DNA of 64,000 nucleotides from Varroa destructor (lineage: Eukaryota; Arthropoda; Arachnida; Mesostigmata; Varroidae), in the NCBI RefSeq assembly GCF_002443255.2, contig NW_019211455.1, positions 11,478,280 to 11,542,279 of the forward strand. The letters run 5' to 3'. The position numbers and the translations under genes were made by a program. The notes under the pieces were generated by a model, which made no database searches, was not told where the DNA came from, and was given only the letters and a program-made list of their open reading frames with translations. Each line of letters begins with the position of its first letter. Position 1 is the stretch's first letter. This document shows positions 13,902 through 24,929 of this stretch, one piece after another.

Positions 13902-16405
13902 AGTTATTGTCAGCTAAACTTAGCTCTCAATCCAGTTACTTTGAACTTTCAGATTAAATAAAAATGCGAAATTATATAAAATAATGATGAGTGAACTGAT
14001 GTCAATTACAGCTCTGTCGCACAATAGGTCGTAAATAATACCAAAATGTCGCTCGTAACCCCAGTGAATTGTTTGATGACTCAATATTTCGGTTTAGGAC
14101 CTGTCTGCAAGGACCAGCTCACACGAAATGCCTTTAATTTCGTATATATGTTCCAATGTCTTATCATATATCACTACCAGCTGCCATTAGCAACTCTATC
14201 CAAGTAAATCTACGTAGATTATCAACAATTTACCTGGCTAGCCTTACACACAGAGGTGTAAACAAGGCCTAGGAATTGAAACAGGTTGATTGATCGAAGT
14301 TTGTTGTTTATGATCGACAAGGATGATATATTCTGAGATCGTTATAGGCGATTGGATCAGTCTAGAGGCTCGCAATACTTGTGTCACGGTGTTCGATACG
14401 AGCCATTTTGGGATCTTTAGGGCTTAGTTAGTACTTACGGCAAAAATTCAAATACGGTCCATTCGAATTCGCTCTATATAGACCAGGTTACTGTCCCGCT
14501 TAATGTTAGCGTTGATTATTTTAGCTCAGATAGCTCGATAAGCGCTGCATTTTTGTTTGACTATATAATTTTGTTGTACTTTTCTCGTTTGTCATAGCAT
14601 TTTGTTATGAACGAAACAGTGAAGCAGACTACCGAGATTACTTTCGTTTGATTACGTGCGACATTTATTCGTCAGTCGATTGGATGTCAGATCTACAATC
14701 TAACGATAGGTCAATATGTTACCTCTTCAAACGAACAGCTCGAATCGAACCGCTCGTCTTCACGAGCTGCCTCATACTGACCTTGACATCAGCCACTTCC
14801 CTGACTAGGAACAAATACAAAGGTAGGCAAGAAAACGACGCTGGGTGGCGCTCGAGTCACTAACCCAACCCAACTCAACCAACGGGAGATCGCCTGCCCT
14901 TTCCCAACGGTAGAATCCCTCGCCTAACCACCGCTCAACCAGTCGCTAAACAGATGTTAACCACGGTGTGAGTACGGCGCCGGCGGTTGTGAGCATACTA
15001 CTTCCGCATTGTCGATCTTCGTGACGTCACAGGGGAACACCCCAGTCAGCTCCGCTCGTCTCTAACCAGCGTCGACTACGAGGGACAGAGAAAGCACATG
15101 TTTATGGTAGTAGCCGGGTCTCATTGATCAACTATAGGCTACTACTGCTACGATCAGGTGGTAGGACTACAGTGCAGGAGACAGGACGCGCGCCACTTGT
15201 ACAAATTAGCTCCTCCGGGGAGAGGTTTGTGCTCTGCGACGATGATGGAACGAAAAAAAAAAACAGGGGGCCGTGTCCCGAGTCGTTGCACCTGTTGCTG
15301 CTGTTGATTGAGTCGAGAATAAGTTTAGTGGGAAAGGCGCACAGGAAAAATGGACAATTGGGTGGATTTTTGTTCTAAATACCTTGAAAAACCCAAAAAT
15401 TACTATAGTGCAAAAGAAAGACGAGGGCATCTAGCTACTGCTCGGATACGGGTGATATTTTCGGCGTTTACGCGAGCTGTGATCACTGATACGGAGAACA
15501 CTCTGAATCAAAGTATATAAAATAACAATAGATAAATGCAATGACGCCGGAGATTCTATAGAACAAGGGTGACAATTGTACGCGTGTTAGATGGCATTCG
15601 TTAGAGGGAGCGAATGTCGTACGGTATAATGTGTCGCAACGAAAAATTGTTTTTTAGGAATTATGGTTACAGATGATTATTTGTTTAATTGAACGAGCAG
15701 AGACACCTGAACGCGTCGTTTTTTACCGTAGTCTGTTTCTAAACCTAATTTTAGGCGTAACCTTGCCATCAGACGCTGAACGGGTGTTCGAACCTTTTGA
15801 GCGAAATTCTGCATCATCAATTAAATGGCTACTAGGTTATGTGTTGTCATAGGATGATCCTTAGGTCGACCGTCAATAATTCGAGGACAGAGATCATGTT
15901 TATCTGTTTTATGTTTCAACTGCGTCAGAATAAGTGAATCCTGATTTCATCTAGATCCGGAATTGGGAATATGATAGCTTATCAAAGTTGGCACTTCTGT
16001 GATAATAGTGAAACAAACTTCTCGTTATACGACGATCCGCATGAGTAGCGTACGTCGATAACCGTTAAATTCAAAGAAACCTTCCCTTAGAAATATAGTT
16101 GATTTATTTCTTTCTTCTTTGAACTGTTCCGTTACTCCACGTATCACACGTTGACTACTCAGCAAAACGTACTCTATTAGGCACATTGTCACTCACTGAC
16201 CCCGTAGGCAGTATCCACGTTACCAATGTCTCATCACTTCGTTAAACTTACGCTTATCCACTTTATTCAACTTTGCATTGTATCCTTTTACATCTGTGCA
16301 GAGCGAACTTGTATCTTTGCTGCCTATCACACAACATAAATCTTACGTATATCCTGTCTTTTCCGCCATGGTGTCAGCTATTGGCAGACAATTCGTATCC
16401 GTTGA
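13902..16405. other. AT-rich then mixed DNA, no intact gene
   Basis: The left part (to about 14.6 kb) is AT-rich and holds the minus-strand frame fragments mentioned for 13503-13898. A 14-bp palindrome lies at 14207-14220. At 14867-14946 there is a CAACC/CTAACC-rich stretch. Nothing else is recognised. Confidence 0.5.
14207..14220. repeat. 14-bp perfect palindrome
   Basis: AATCTACGTAGATT is self-complementary. This length is expected a few times by chance in 64 kb. Confidence 0.9.
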
Positions 16406-16639
16406 ATTTCGGTGCGAATGGTTAACACTAGTGGTAATACGGCAACGTTGTCGGTCGCACTCGTGGCCAGTCTGATCAATCGCTATGCAGCGACTGACAA
16501 GCTTCCGTCCCTTGCGCCCGTCCTGGACGAGCTCCAAGACATTCTGAGCCGACGTTTGAGTGAGCCCTGTTGCAGGTGCTCACTCAAACGTCGGCAACGT
16601 CGAATGACCTGGCTGGACACGATGACGATGACGCCATAG
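16406..16639 (+). CDS. Orphan coding-like frame, 77 sense codons
   Basis: The plus-strand frame is open from after a TGA (16403-16405) to a TAG at 16637-16639, with the first ATG at 16418. Its central part (about residues 10-50 from that ATG) looks like amphipathic helix, with stretches such as LSVALVASLINRYAATDK and VLDELQDILSRRLSE. It uses C- or G-ending codons often (CTG, GAG, GAC, GTC, CTC), unlike the flanking DNA. I know no matching family. The 18-bp inverted repeat 16548-16595 lies inside it, so the C-terminal residues are partly encoded by a snap-back duplication. It may be an exon: a donor-like GTGAGC is present at 16561. It may equally be a chance frame. Confidence 0.2.
   Translation: MSVRMVNTSGNTATLSVALVASLINRYAATDKLPSLAPVLDELQDILSRRLSEPCCRCSLKRRQRRMTWLDTMTMTP
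16548..16595. repeat. Long hairpin, 18-bp perfect arms
   Basis: The arms 16548-16565 and 16578-16595 are exact reverse complements (GCCGACGTTTGAGTGAGC). The 12-base loop can form a further 4-bp stem (CCTG with CAGG). With equal base composition, an 18-bp perfect inverted repeat with a loop under 50 bases is expected far less than once in 64 kb, so this has a real origin such as a snap-back duplication or a structured RNA. Confidence 0.97.
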
Positions 16640-17487
16640 ATCGGCACTAACCAGCAATAACGACCGTGTGTACGGCTGGTATGACACGAGTCGACGGCAG
16701 CAAATCACAACCCTTCGTGAGTGAGTATGCTATGCGTTAGTCAATTGGGAGAGAGGAAAAGAAGGTGGTGATGGACTTCGTCGAGTCTCTGCTGTTATTA
16801 CGACTACTGGCTAACCAACTGCCGATGAGCGGCAGTAGCAGCCAATACGACGTCGAAAGACCGCCCCCTCGACTAGCCCGTTGCCCTCACCAGCTAATAT
16901 TAGCGTGCGTCCGTCGCCACCGTCGCAAACACCCTCTAGCTAGTACATTGTAGTTCTAGTCGGCTAGTCGCTGCTGTTGTCTGGCTAGTCCAAGCCTACT
17001 AGTATAGTCAAGTGTAGTCTGGTGGGCAGCAGCGGCCGCGGCTGACTACACGGCCATGATAGACCGATGCCAGCGCCTTTTTCTCTCTTAATCGTTGAGC
17101 GCGTAACCCGTTCCCGCCCCTCAGCGCCACTGCTGCGCGCTATGTTAACCATTACAGTTAACATGTCTGCCGTTGAAACGATGATGGTTATCGCCACTTC
17201 CTTCTCTTCCTTTTCGGCGGCCGCCGTTGGGGTGACGGCTGCTGCCGACTTCGAGAGGAGCGTTGCCTATTTTGCATTGTCATCGCGCGACGCTAAGATC
17301 AATGCGTAACAGAAGAGCAACAAGCGAAGTACGAAAACAAGAGAAGGACAGCGCCAAGGACGAGGCAGCAGGCCTAGTTGTTTCCACAGCTCTGCATTAT
17401 TACAGGCCTGTGCCCACTAAGGCCCTCGTTGTTGTCATTCCTGTTGTCGATAATGTCGCGTCGTTTGGCTTTGGCGATGGTAGCGGT

Positions 17488-17508
17488 GGCGGCGGCGGCG
17501 GCGGCGGC
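17488..17508. repeat. (GGC)7 microsatellite
   Basis: Seven perfect GGC units in the GC-rich tract. In one plus-strand frame they would be read as polyglycine. Confidence 0.95.
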
Positions 17509-18225
17509 ACCTATGCGTTTTCAGCCTCATCATCGTTCCCGCATCCAGCCCCAAGTAGCGACGCTGCCGCCGCTGTGGCTGCTGCTGCCGCCTGAACATG
17601 AATGGTCGACGAGACTAAAGGGTTTCGACGGATGTTGCTTGCTGATTGGCCGAGTCGGCGGCGCCGCCGCTGCTGGGGACAGGAGCTAGTTCTAGTTGAT
17701 AGTTAGCCCTCACCGCTAGCCGATGCACGGGCGACAGCGGCAGCGGGAGCAGCGCCATACTCGATATGTACTTGTGGGCCTGTATGCGAGTTTCGGTACT
17801 TAGGTGTGTGTGTGTGTATCGTTTGCTTTTTCTTTTTATGATTTAGCCGTTTCGAGTAAGGGTTAGTGGGTGGTGGTGGGGATGGTCTTGCGCAGCCGCT
17901 CTAATGAGTCGTCTGTGTTCGATGTACACACATCTGCCGCTAGTAAATAGTGCGATAGACACAACTTTGCATCTAGCAGTTAGGTGGCTGGTTAGCGCCT
18001 GCCTTCCTGTCTATGTGGTTATTGGTCGGATGAAAGTGCGTGGTCGCATGCTTCGGTCTGTCCGGATTGTCGAGGAGGCGCATTGCCGCCGCTGCGAGCC
18101 GCCAACCAGTCAGCTCTACCTGACAACTATTTGTGGTAGCGGTAGTAAGTATTACAAATAGTCTCGCTCCTGGTCAGTCGTCAGTAAGTTTGAAAAACCA
18201 GCAGAGGGCGGGCGTTCGCCAGGCA

Positions 18226-18246
18226 GAGATGGAGGGAGATTGGTTA
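18226..18246. repeat. Copy 1 of a diverged 21-bp repeat
   Basis: It matches 18774-18794 at 18 of 21 positions. Both copies read as the same short peptide (EMEGDWL) in plus-strand frames, but the flanks do not align convincingly. Confidence 0.6.
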
Positions 18247-18773
18247 ACAGGATTTGCTTCGGACCAATGGATCCCCTTGCAGATGGTGGCGACTGCTGCT
18301 GCTGCTGTCGCTGGCTGCCATAGTAACTAGCCGGCCATTGGGAGGGCACCAGTGATTGGTAAGCGTGTCCACTAGACACATATATATGCGATGTGCAAGA
18401 CATGATAGTTTAGCGGCGCCAGCAGCAGCCATAGGCGGGGTTGCCATGGCAGAGGGGTATCAATTTACGCAGCATTGCAGATGCCATGGCAGTTCGTGGC
18501 ACACATACAGGGATGATCAGATGAACTTATAAACAGATAGAGCATAGCCATCTGATGATAACAATCATGGATGGATGGATGGATGCGAGCGACGGGCGAG
18601 TAAACTGTTGAATCCAGCAGCAGGGGAAGAGTGTTCGAAAACGCCGGCTGCCTGCATCGAGGCTGGGAAAGGACAGACTGATCGACCAAAAAGAAGCTGC
18701 GCTGGCAATCGTTTCTGCACCGTTGCAAAGGGGCGGTCTCCGGAGGCAACTAACCAGCCCATCTAGTAAAGGG

Positions 18774-18794
18774 GAGATGGAAGGGGACTGGTTA
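18774..18794. repeat. Copy 2 of a diverged 21-bp repeat
   Basis: Partner of 18226-18246 (18 of 21 identical), same orientation, 548 bases downstream. Confidence 0.6.
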
Positions 18795-19385
18795 GCGATG
18801 GCGGATGCTCCTTTGGCAGTTAATTGGCCGACTGGTGAGCTGTTTCCAGTACAACCCTTGACTAGCGTCATTATACCTGACCAACCAGCCGCGACGAAAA
18901 AAACGAGTTTAGTGAGTGAGATGACGCCGCATAAAGCATCGGGCTACCGTTACTGCAAGTCGAGATGGGCGGGCAATCAGTTCAGGGGATAGGAATGACT
19001 GATATCGACAGTGAACAACTTGGATTTAGCTGAAGGTAATCGGGGAATACTAATATAAAGCAGCTGCTGGCCTCGATGGAAAGAAGGTTCGCTTGCACAC
19101 GATCACAGGGCAGACAAACGCGTGAAGTGCTAAAGCCGTGTTATAAGAGACCGCCCCTTCGAAAGTGGTGGTATCTGTGCGACGCCAGCGTACGTCGACG
19201 ACCTGAGCGAGTCGTTGATTGCAGGCGGCATAACTTAACCGAGAGGATTGGAGAAGAATGTAGCAGATGGCTGTAGAAAGAAGCGTGTCGCGTCGACATC
19301 GGAAAGAAGACCGGCGTGCATCAGCTATGAAGACGCTCTTGCCCTTAACGTTCCGGGGAGGGAAGACGCTAGCAGTCTAGAAACC

Positions 19386-19401
19386 AGACTAGAACTAGTC
19401 T
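19386..19401. repeat. Short perfect hairpin
   Basis: AGACTAG and CTAGTCT flank two A residues. It lies within a cluster of CTAG-containing words typical of this region. Confidence 0.85.
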
Positions 19402-19543
19402 ACCAGTATTATTCTTATATATAAACTGGGCTAGACCAATGGCGGTGGTGCAAGCGTCTGTAATAATTATGAATGGTTAACGGTGGTCGATGGGCGGAGG
19501 ATGTCGCGTTGGACGCATTACCTTCGCACTACCCTCGCTACTT

Positions 19544-19567
19544 CTACTACTACTACTGCTGCTACTA
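19544..19567. repeat. CTA/CTG triplet run
   Basis: Imperfect run of CTA then CTG triplets. Confidence 0.9.
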
Positions 19568-20279
19568 GTTCAACCCTTCAATAGCTAACTACAGATAAAT
19601 GGTAAAGCAAAGTAATGTATGCCTCCTGGGGACAAGCTGCGCGTACATTGCTGTGCATTCTGCCGCTGAAATTCTATAGCTTGACGGCATAAAATAGCGG
19701 AGCTGCGCAGATCCGGGTGCTGTTTACCCAGACGCAATTATCAATGAACGGTGTTAACGCAGTGCTCCGAATCTCTAGATCGATTTATCAATATGACGTT
19801 GGATTAGAATACAGGATTCATGTAGGCGAAATACTGAGACTCATCATAGAGAAAACAAACGACGACCACGCGCTACGAAAAAGGAAGTAAGATAAACGTA
19901 CCTAAAAGCTTATTATGAAATTATGCAGCGAGCATCGGTAAACGTTTCAACGCTACTCACTAAATCTTCATTATATATGCGTGTTGTGTCGTTCATGAAA
20001 CAGATGTCGACTGCATCAGAGATCTAGTCTGTCCGATCTGCGCGTTTCTGTCGCTGTCTAATTATAACCCGTCTGATTATCTATATCGGACTGTAATGCA
20101 CATAAATTTGCACGCACATGTGCCAATTGTAGGCTTCCATTGCAACGATGATCTGGTAGACAAACAGATAGATGTATATTTAAGTGAAATAATTACTTCG
20201 TACAAGCTGCAGCAGGACGAGGTACCGCTGTTGCTGTTGTTGTTGCATTGCGTTTTTTTATTGCGCTCACAAATCTTAA
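19568..20279. other. Anonymous DNA upstream of the RT-like relic
   Basis: No gene is recognised. The plus frame 20096-20341 contains QIDV, which faintly recalls the QMDV block of copia-type polymerases at a plausible distance upstream of the relic. It is in a different frame, so this is a weak hint only. No long terminal repeat was found by eye. Confidence 0.45.
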
Positions 20280-20525
20280 GCAGTGGCTGGAGTTGTGAAT
20301 GGACCAACTTGCTTCCGTGGTCCCATTCAGCACTTTCTTAATGGTAGAAGATGTTGTGACGGCCGCCGCTATCCGTGTCCTAGTTTCTGTATTGACCTCA
20401 TATTAGTGTATGTGGATGATGACAAGCTATTTATTACTGAGCAGGGGTGCAACAACGCAGCTCGTATCGACGTTATTTTATCGCACAAATTACCATTTGC
20501 TGAAATTCGAGTGTTTTTTAGGTAG
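20280..20525 (+). pseudogene. Possible decayed Ty1/copia reverse-transcriptase fragment
   Basis: The frame, ended by TAG at 20523-20525, carries an LILVYVDD box with YVDD at 20409-20420. This is the usual form of the catalytic motif in Ty1/copia reverse transcriptases, which copy element RNA into DNA. The spacing of neighbouring residues also fits that family. A G-x-x-N-x-P-x-x-F block lies about 35 residues upstream, where copia elements have YGLKQAPRAW. FL follows 8 residues after its P, PC lies about 11 residues before YVDD, and LSHKLPFAEIR lies about 20 residues after YVDD, where copia has L-x-x-x-F-x-M-K-D-L-G. Only about 80 codons survive, and no integrase, RNase H, gag or LTR is visible. 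A YVDD by itself is expected about once by chance in this window, so the call rests on the flanking pattern. Confidence 0.35.
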
Positions 20526-23500
20526 CGTTGGTTTATTGTTCCATTCTGTTCTGAGACCGTCGAGCACTAACGAAGCTCATCTATGCACGCGTTAACATCC
20601 ATCATTCGTCGTGCGCCAACGAGTTCGACATGACGGAAATAGCAGAGATTAGCCCGAAGTGAACAAGGCAAGGTTTATGGAAGTGACTGCTCTTCGTCGT
20701 GTGAGGGTTGGACCATCTTCTACTGCCGGCCGCCGCGGAATATCACATACACATCAGCATTTAGAAGGAATCTGATGTCACTCATACCCGAATCAAGCAC
20801 GTGTGTACAAACGCCGCGGCCTACTCCCGCCAACTAGTAAGGAATCGTTTGAAGAGTGGAATAGTATGTTAGTAAAATTTACTCTATAATAAGTGGCACA
20901 GAAGGTGTTGTGGCATATGACCGCTAGAGGTTAGCGGAGGCATAGACATGTCCAATCTACCCGGAGATAATCAAAGAAATGCCAGCTTGTTCATTGGGAT
21001 AAAATCGCATTGGCGGCCATGACAAAGGTACAAGGTGCATATTTGTCCCTTTCGAGGATGTAGATGCTGCCCGCACTAGAGGTTGCCATTAGCATTCGTT
21101 GCTGTCGTGACGGGCGGCGTACGACTAACCGCTTTGCTGAGAGGGAAATCGGTGCGAGAAGACGTGTTTGCTCACGCCGGCCAAGTCCGTTTGCTGTCGG
21201 CCTGTTTGTTCCACTCTCGCTCGCTCGGTCACCGCTATGGAAAAGTGAGCCGACGGTACGCGGGTTCATCGACCGAACTGCATTTTGCGAACTGTTTCTG
21301 CCAATAGTTATAATGCTATCGCCATTATTGTTGCCGCTGTTGTCGCAGGCAAGGTGGTGCGATGTCTGCAATTACCGTTTGTCGTGGGTCGGCCAATAAG
21401 CAAGGGTAGGCCAACTGTACGTGAAGCCTTTGTCGCCTGCGGCTTCCCCGACAATTGTCGACCTTATGCGCGTCACTACAAGGTTATTAGTGCTAACTAA
21501 GAAAATGCCTAGACATAGAAATTCACGTTTAATTCCTACCATGAATGTTACGAAGTGCTGGGACGAGATTTGGTCGCATCAGGAAAGCTGAATTACCTCA
21601 AAAAGAAAATCATAGAACGGCACAAATAGACAAGCGCTATCTGTTTGCTGTAAGGCACTGTGCTAGAAACAAATCAAGCAAGAGTCCGTTTGAGACTTCG
21701 GGCAGTAATTATTAAGTCTTTGTTATCTTCTACAGTTTCTAGAAGTACGTACATCCAACACGTATACAAAGTAATTCTGTCGAAGGTCATTATGTGATTG
21801 TTTTGCTTGGCTTCCCATTGATGTCACCACGTAATACGTACATGTGAGTATCTGGTCGTTGAAACTATGGACACGACGAAAAGTAAATCGTGAATATAAC
21901 TCTGGCACAAAAAGCAGAATTTCCGTGCTTTCAGTATGGTCTCCGAAATATATGCATGCACCTGTGCGTGAACGTATCCCCGAATAAACTGACATTAACA
22001 AGAGCAAAAGCCGACGCTGTGTATAGTTTTCTCCAGTCTCTTAGACTGGTCATCCTTTTAGAACAATAGAAGTGCAGGACAAGCAGTCAGACTAAGTCAG
22101 AAAAAAGAATATCAAAATATCTAAATATCTGGCTGCCTCTGATCACTTAATATGGGCAAAGTCCCAGATAGAATAATAGTCCTTTATCTTTCTTCCATGA
22201 CCGTTTGTTTTCTATTTAACCTCACTCGGCCGCCTACTCTTCAGAAATTACGCGAAGTATGATTCTTAAGTCATGATAAAAAGGCGCACCCAAACTACCT
22301 CTAAACACGCTGTTCTTCTAAGCATTTCCTTTGTCCTAAAACGAGACAACAACAATCATTTATAGTCTAGGCGTGTCGTGAATACATAGGCTAACATTAG
22401 CATCAGGACATATTAACAATGAATAAAACAGACAGGTCTCAAGAAGTTCTACGACGGCTATTTTTATGTCAATAACAGCGTAACCTTTGCCTAGTAGTAG
22501 CCTCCTGATCTACTGAGTGAGATGAACAAAAATCACAATACGGCGAAACATATAAACCCAGATATCTGCAGTCGTCATATCGAACTAACGTCAATGCCAT
22601 GTCTACACGTGGAGATGGTCAGCAGATAAGAAAACAGCGGGGCAAAAATGATTGTCGTAATGCTCGTCGCTTTCGATTGGTCGCTCACAACAGTGGACAA
22701 AAGAACTCCAGTTGACTCTCTACCGCTAAAACGCCGACTTCGTAGGGTTGCTCATGACGATGTTGTTTGATTGGCAACTCGTTCGTTCTGTAATCTCTAT
22801 CGCTAGTGCGAACGGCAGTCCTCGCTCTGGTTGACTGTAGCAGGACGTTGTATATGGGTTGATTTAAATGACGCCGATCCCGTTCTGCTCCGGCCATTAC
22901 TTATGGCTCTATCGGCCGTCGCTTGCTGTAGCTGGCCTGGAGTCAAAGATAGAGCCCACTGTCTGTAAAATCACGCCGGACTGAGTCAGACTCAAGTCTT
23001 GATTGTATGTGGTCGCGAATATCGTCGGAAGGTCGATCAGAGGGAGAAACCAGAGAGATTAACGTTGGAAGCGCGTCAACAGGCTGCCGGCCTGCTGGTC
23101 GCCGTTCGGAAACAATAAGTTTGTACAAATAAACCGCTAGCTATTTGATTCGACTATCGAATAGCTATAGGCATAGTTGTCGCACATCGGCCCATGCCGA
23201 ACGATATAACATACATTTTGTTCCGGGATAGTATAGACAGAGCAGTGGCGACGCACGCAACCGCTTCTGGCAGTTGCGTCCTATCAGCGCGTCTGTCTGT
23301 CTGTCTGTCTGCATTGTTCAATGCCTCCAAACCACGTGTGCCAATTCAGCAATAACGGCAGCAACGCTCGATCGTGGCGCTGCCGTTGGTCGTGGTGATG
23401 ATGGCGGCAAAACTCGATTTGAAAGTCGCGGTAAACGTTCACGACGGCTTAAACTTATCATCCATTCGATCCCGTCTATGTTTGTGTCCTGATCATTTCC

Positions 23501-24626
23501 GACAATGTTTTGCTGCGTCGCCCGCCGTGGTGGCATCGTGTTCACCAGCTTCATCCTTTTGGACGGACATCAACGTGCGACGGAGGTTAAGGAACACTGG
23601 TTATTTTGTCGTAGAGCAGAATTAAGCTCATGGAGAAAGCTGGCGACTGGTGGCCTATTTGTGAAACGACAACGACTCATCAAGATGTCGATTTGAATGA
23701 TCACAGCGCTGCTATCGGGTACTGGATAGAGGAAAACCATTTGAGCTTTTGTCACTAACAAACAGTTAACATAAATAACTATTATATATGCTATATATGT
23801 GTCGTTGTATTGATTGTACTAAGACGTATCAACTGAAGTCGATTGAGTCGGAGACTGTAAGGTTGTCTCTGTGATCATGTGCTTTCGATTCGTCTTCCCT
23901 TGTACCTTGAACAGTTTATGTTGCAACAGCTCACAGAAAAAGAAGATATTTAACTCCTTGATTAGTCTAAATCCGAAGTATCTGCCTAATGATGATTATA
24001 CTTATTTTAGCTTTCGTCTTCTACGTCTATGTAAAGTATTTTCTAAGTGGTAACGCTTGAAAATAACCGATAGTATAAATCTACTATTTATAGGATTCTT
24101 GTATCTATTCGAAACATTTGATCGTACCGCCTAATGCAAGCGATATGCAGCATATAGAGCAGATGAACTGTGTTACTTCATGCCCCCGTCGAAAAGCATA
24201 AGGGCCCAACCTTTATCAGCAGATTCTGTGCAAACACTTTCTAGAAAATGCACCTTATTTGCTACTGTATGCATCTACGTATGTATACAGTTTAGGTTTT
24301 AGTAAGTTTAGGAAGGTACGTAGTTTATGGAGGATCGCCTATGTTTGTCTTCGCGTGTGTGTGGTGCTAACCGAACGTAAAAAACGTCAGTAATCGTGGC
24401 ATAGTAACTGATTCGCGCCTGACCCTGTGCTACCAGAGACCATGGTCTGCGGCTTGAATTCTGTGGCACTTTGTTCTTCTGAATCAATTTGCTAACAGCG
24501 ACAACAATGAACACTAGCGACATGAACGGAAAGCTAGAGCCACTGAAAATTGACGCAGCAAATTATCGGTGTCCTCGACGGTCACAGTGAGTGCATGGTG
24601 ATGGCAGCCGTAGGATCGCTTCCGTT
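20526..24626. other. Anonymous DNA, no gene recognised
   Basis: Mixed composition. Opposing frames overlap at 20991-21399 (126 codons minus, 111 codons plus), and neither stands out. A (GTCT)5 run lies at 23291-23311. The part from 23.7 to 24.3 kb is AT-rich. No RNA gene or transposon is recognised. Confidence 0.55.
23291..23311. repeat. (GTCT)5 microsatellite
   Basis: Five perfect GTCT units. Confidence 0.95.
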
Positions 24627-24648
24627 ATCATCATCATCATCATCATCA
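24627..24648. repeat. (ATC)7 microsatellite
   Basis: Seven ATC units. Confidence 0.95.
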
Positions 24649-24905
24649 CTTTTGTCTCCATGGCCGTGACGTTTACACGAGGAGGGGCCGACCAGCTAAT
24701 CTCACCAGCCACCCAGCACAGCCACATGGATCGATTGACAATAGACATCGCTTGAGGTACGCTGCTGCTGATGTTACTGCAATTCGTGGGCCCCCATCGG
24801 TGTCACCATCGATATTACTACGACAGGTAACAACGCGTATTCCGCGCGGAATTACGCGGAACCACACGGCGACCGAGCGAGCCGAGAGTGACAATAGTCA
24901 CTATA

Positions 24906-24929
24906 GCCAGCCAGCCAGCCAGCCAGCCA
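24906..24929. repeat. (GCCA)6 microsatellite
   Basis: Six GCCA units, followed by a GC-rich stretch to about 25.1 kb. Confidence 0.95.

Larger units (their letters stand above)
16640..19543. other. GC- and CpG-rich, cryptically repetitive tract
   Basis: This is the most GC-rich stretch of the window. It mixes triplet runs ((GGC)7 at 17488-17508, (ATGG)n at 18567-18585) with many diverged copies of CTAGTC and CTGGTTAG/CTAACCAG. Because of its composition, open frames appear on both strands. The plus frame 17263-17595 would encode a glycine run followed by an alanine-rich tail, but a competing frame (17378-17689) is equally long. No gene is assigned. It could be a CpG-rich promoter or 5' exon region. 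Confidence 0.5.

Noticed and set aside
17263..17595. Plus frame with polyglycine and polyalanine tail, like low-complexity parts of transcription factors
   Set aside because: No DNA-binding domain. An overlapping frame of equal length also exists, and the runs are explained by GGC/GCC repeats.
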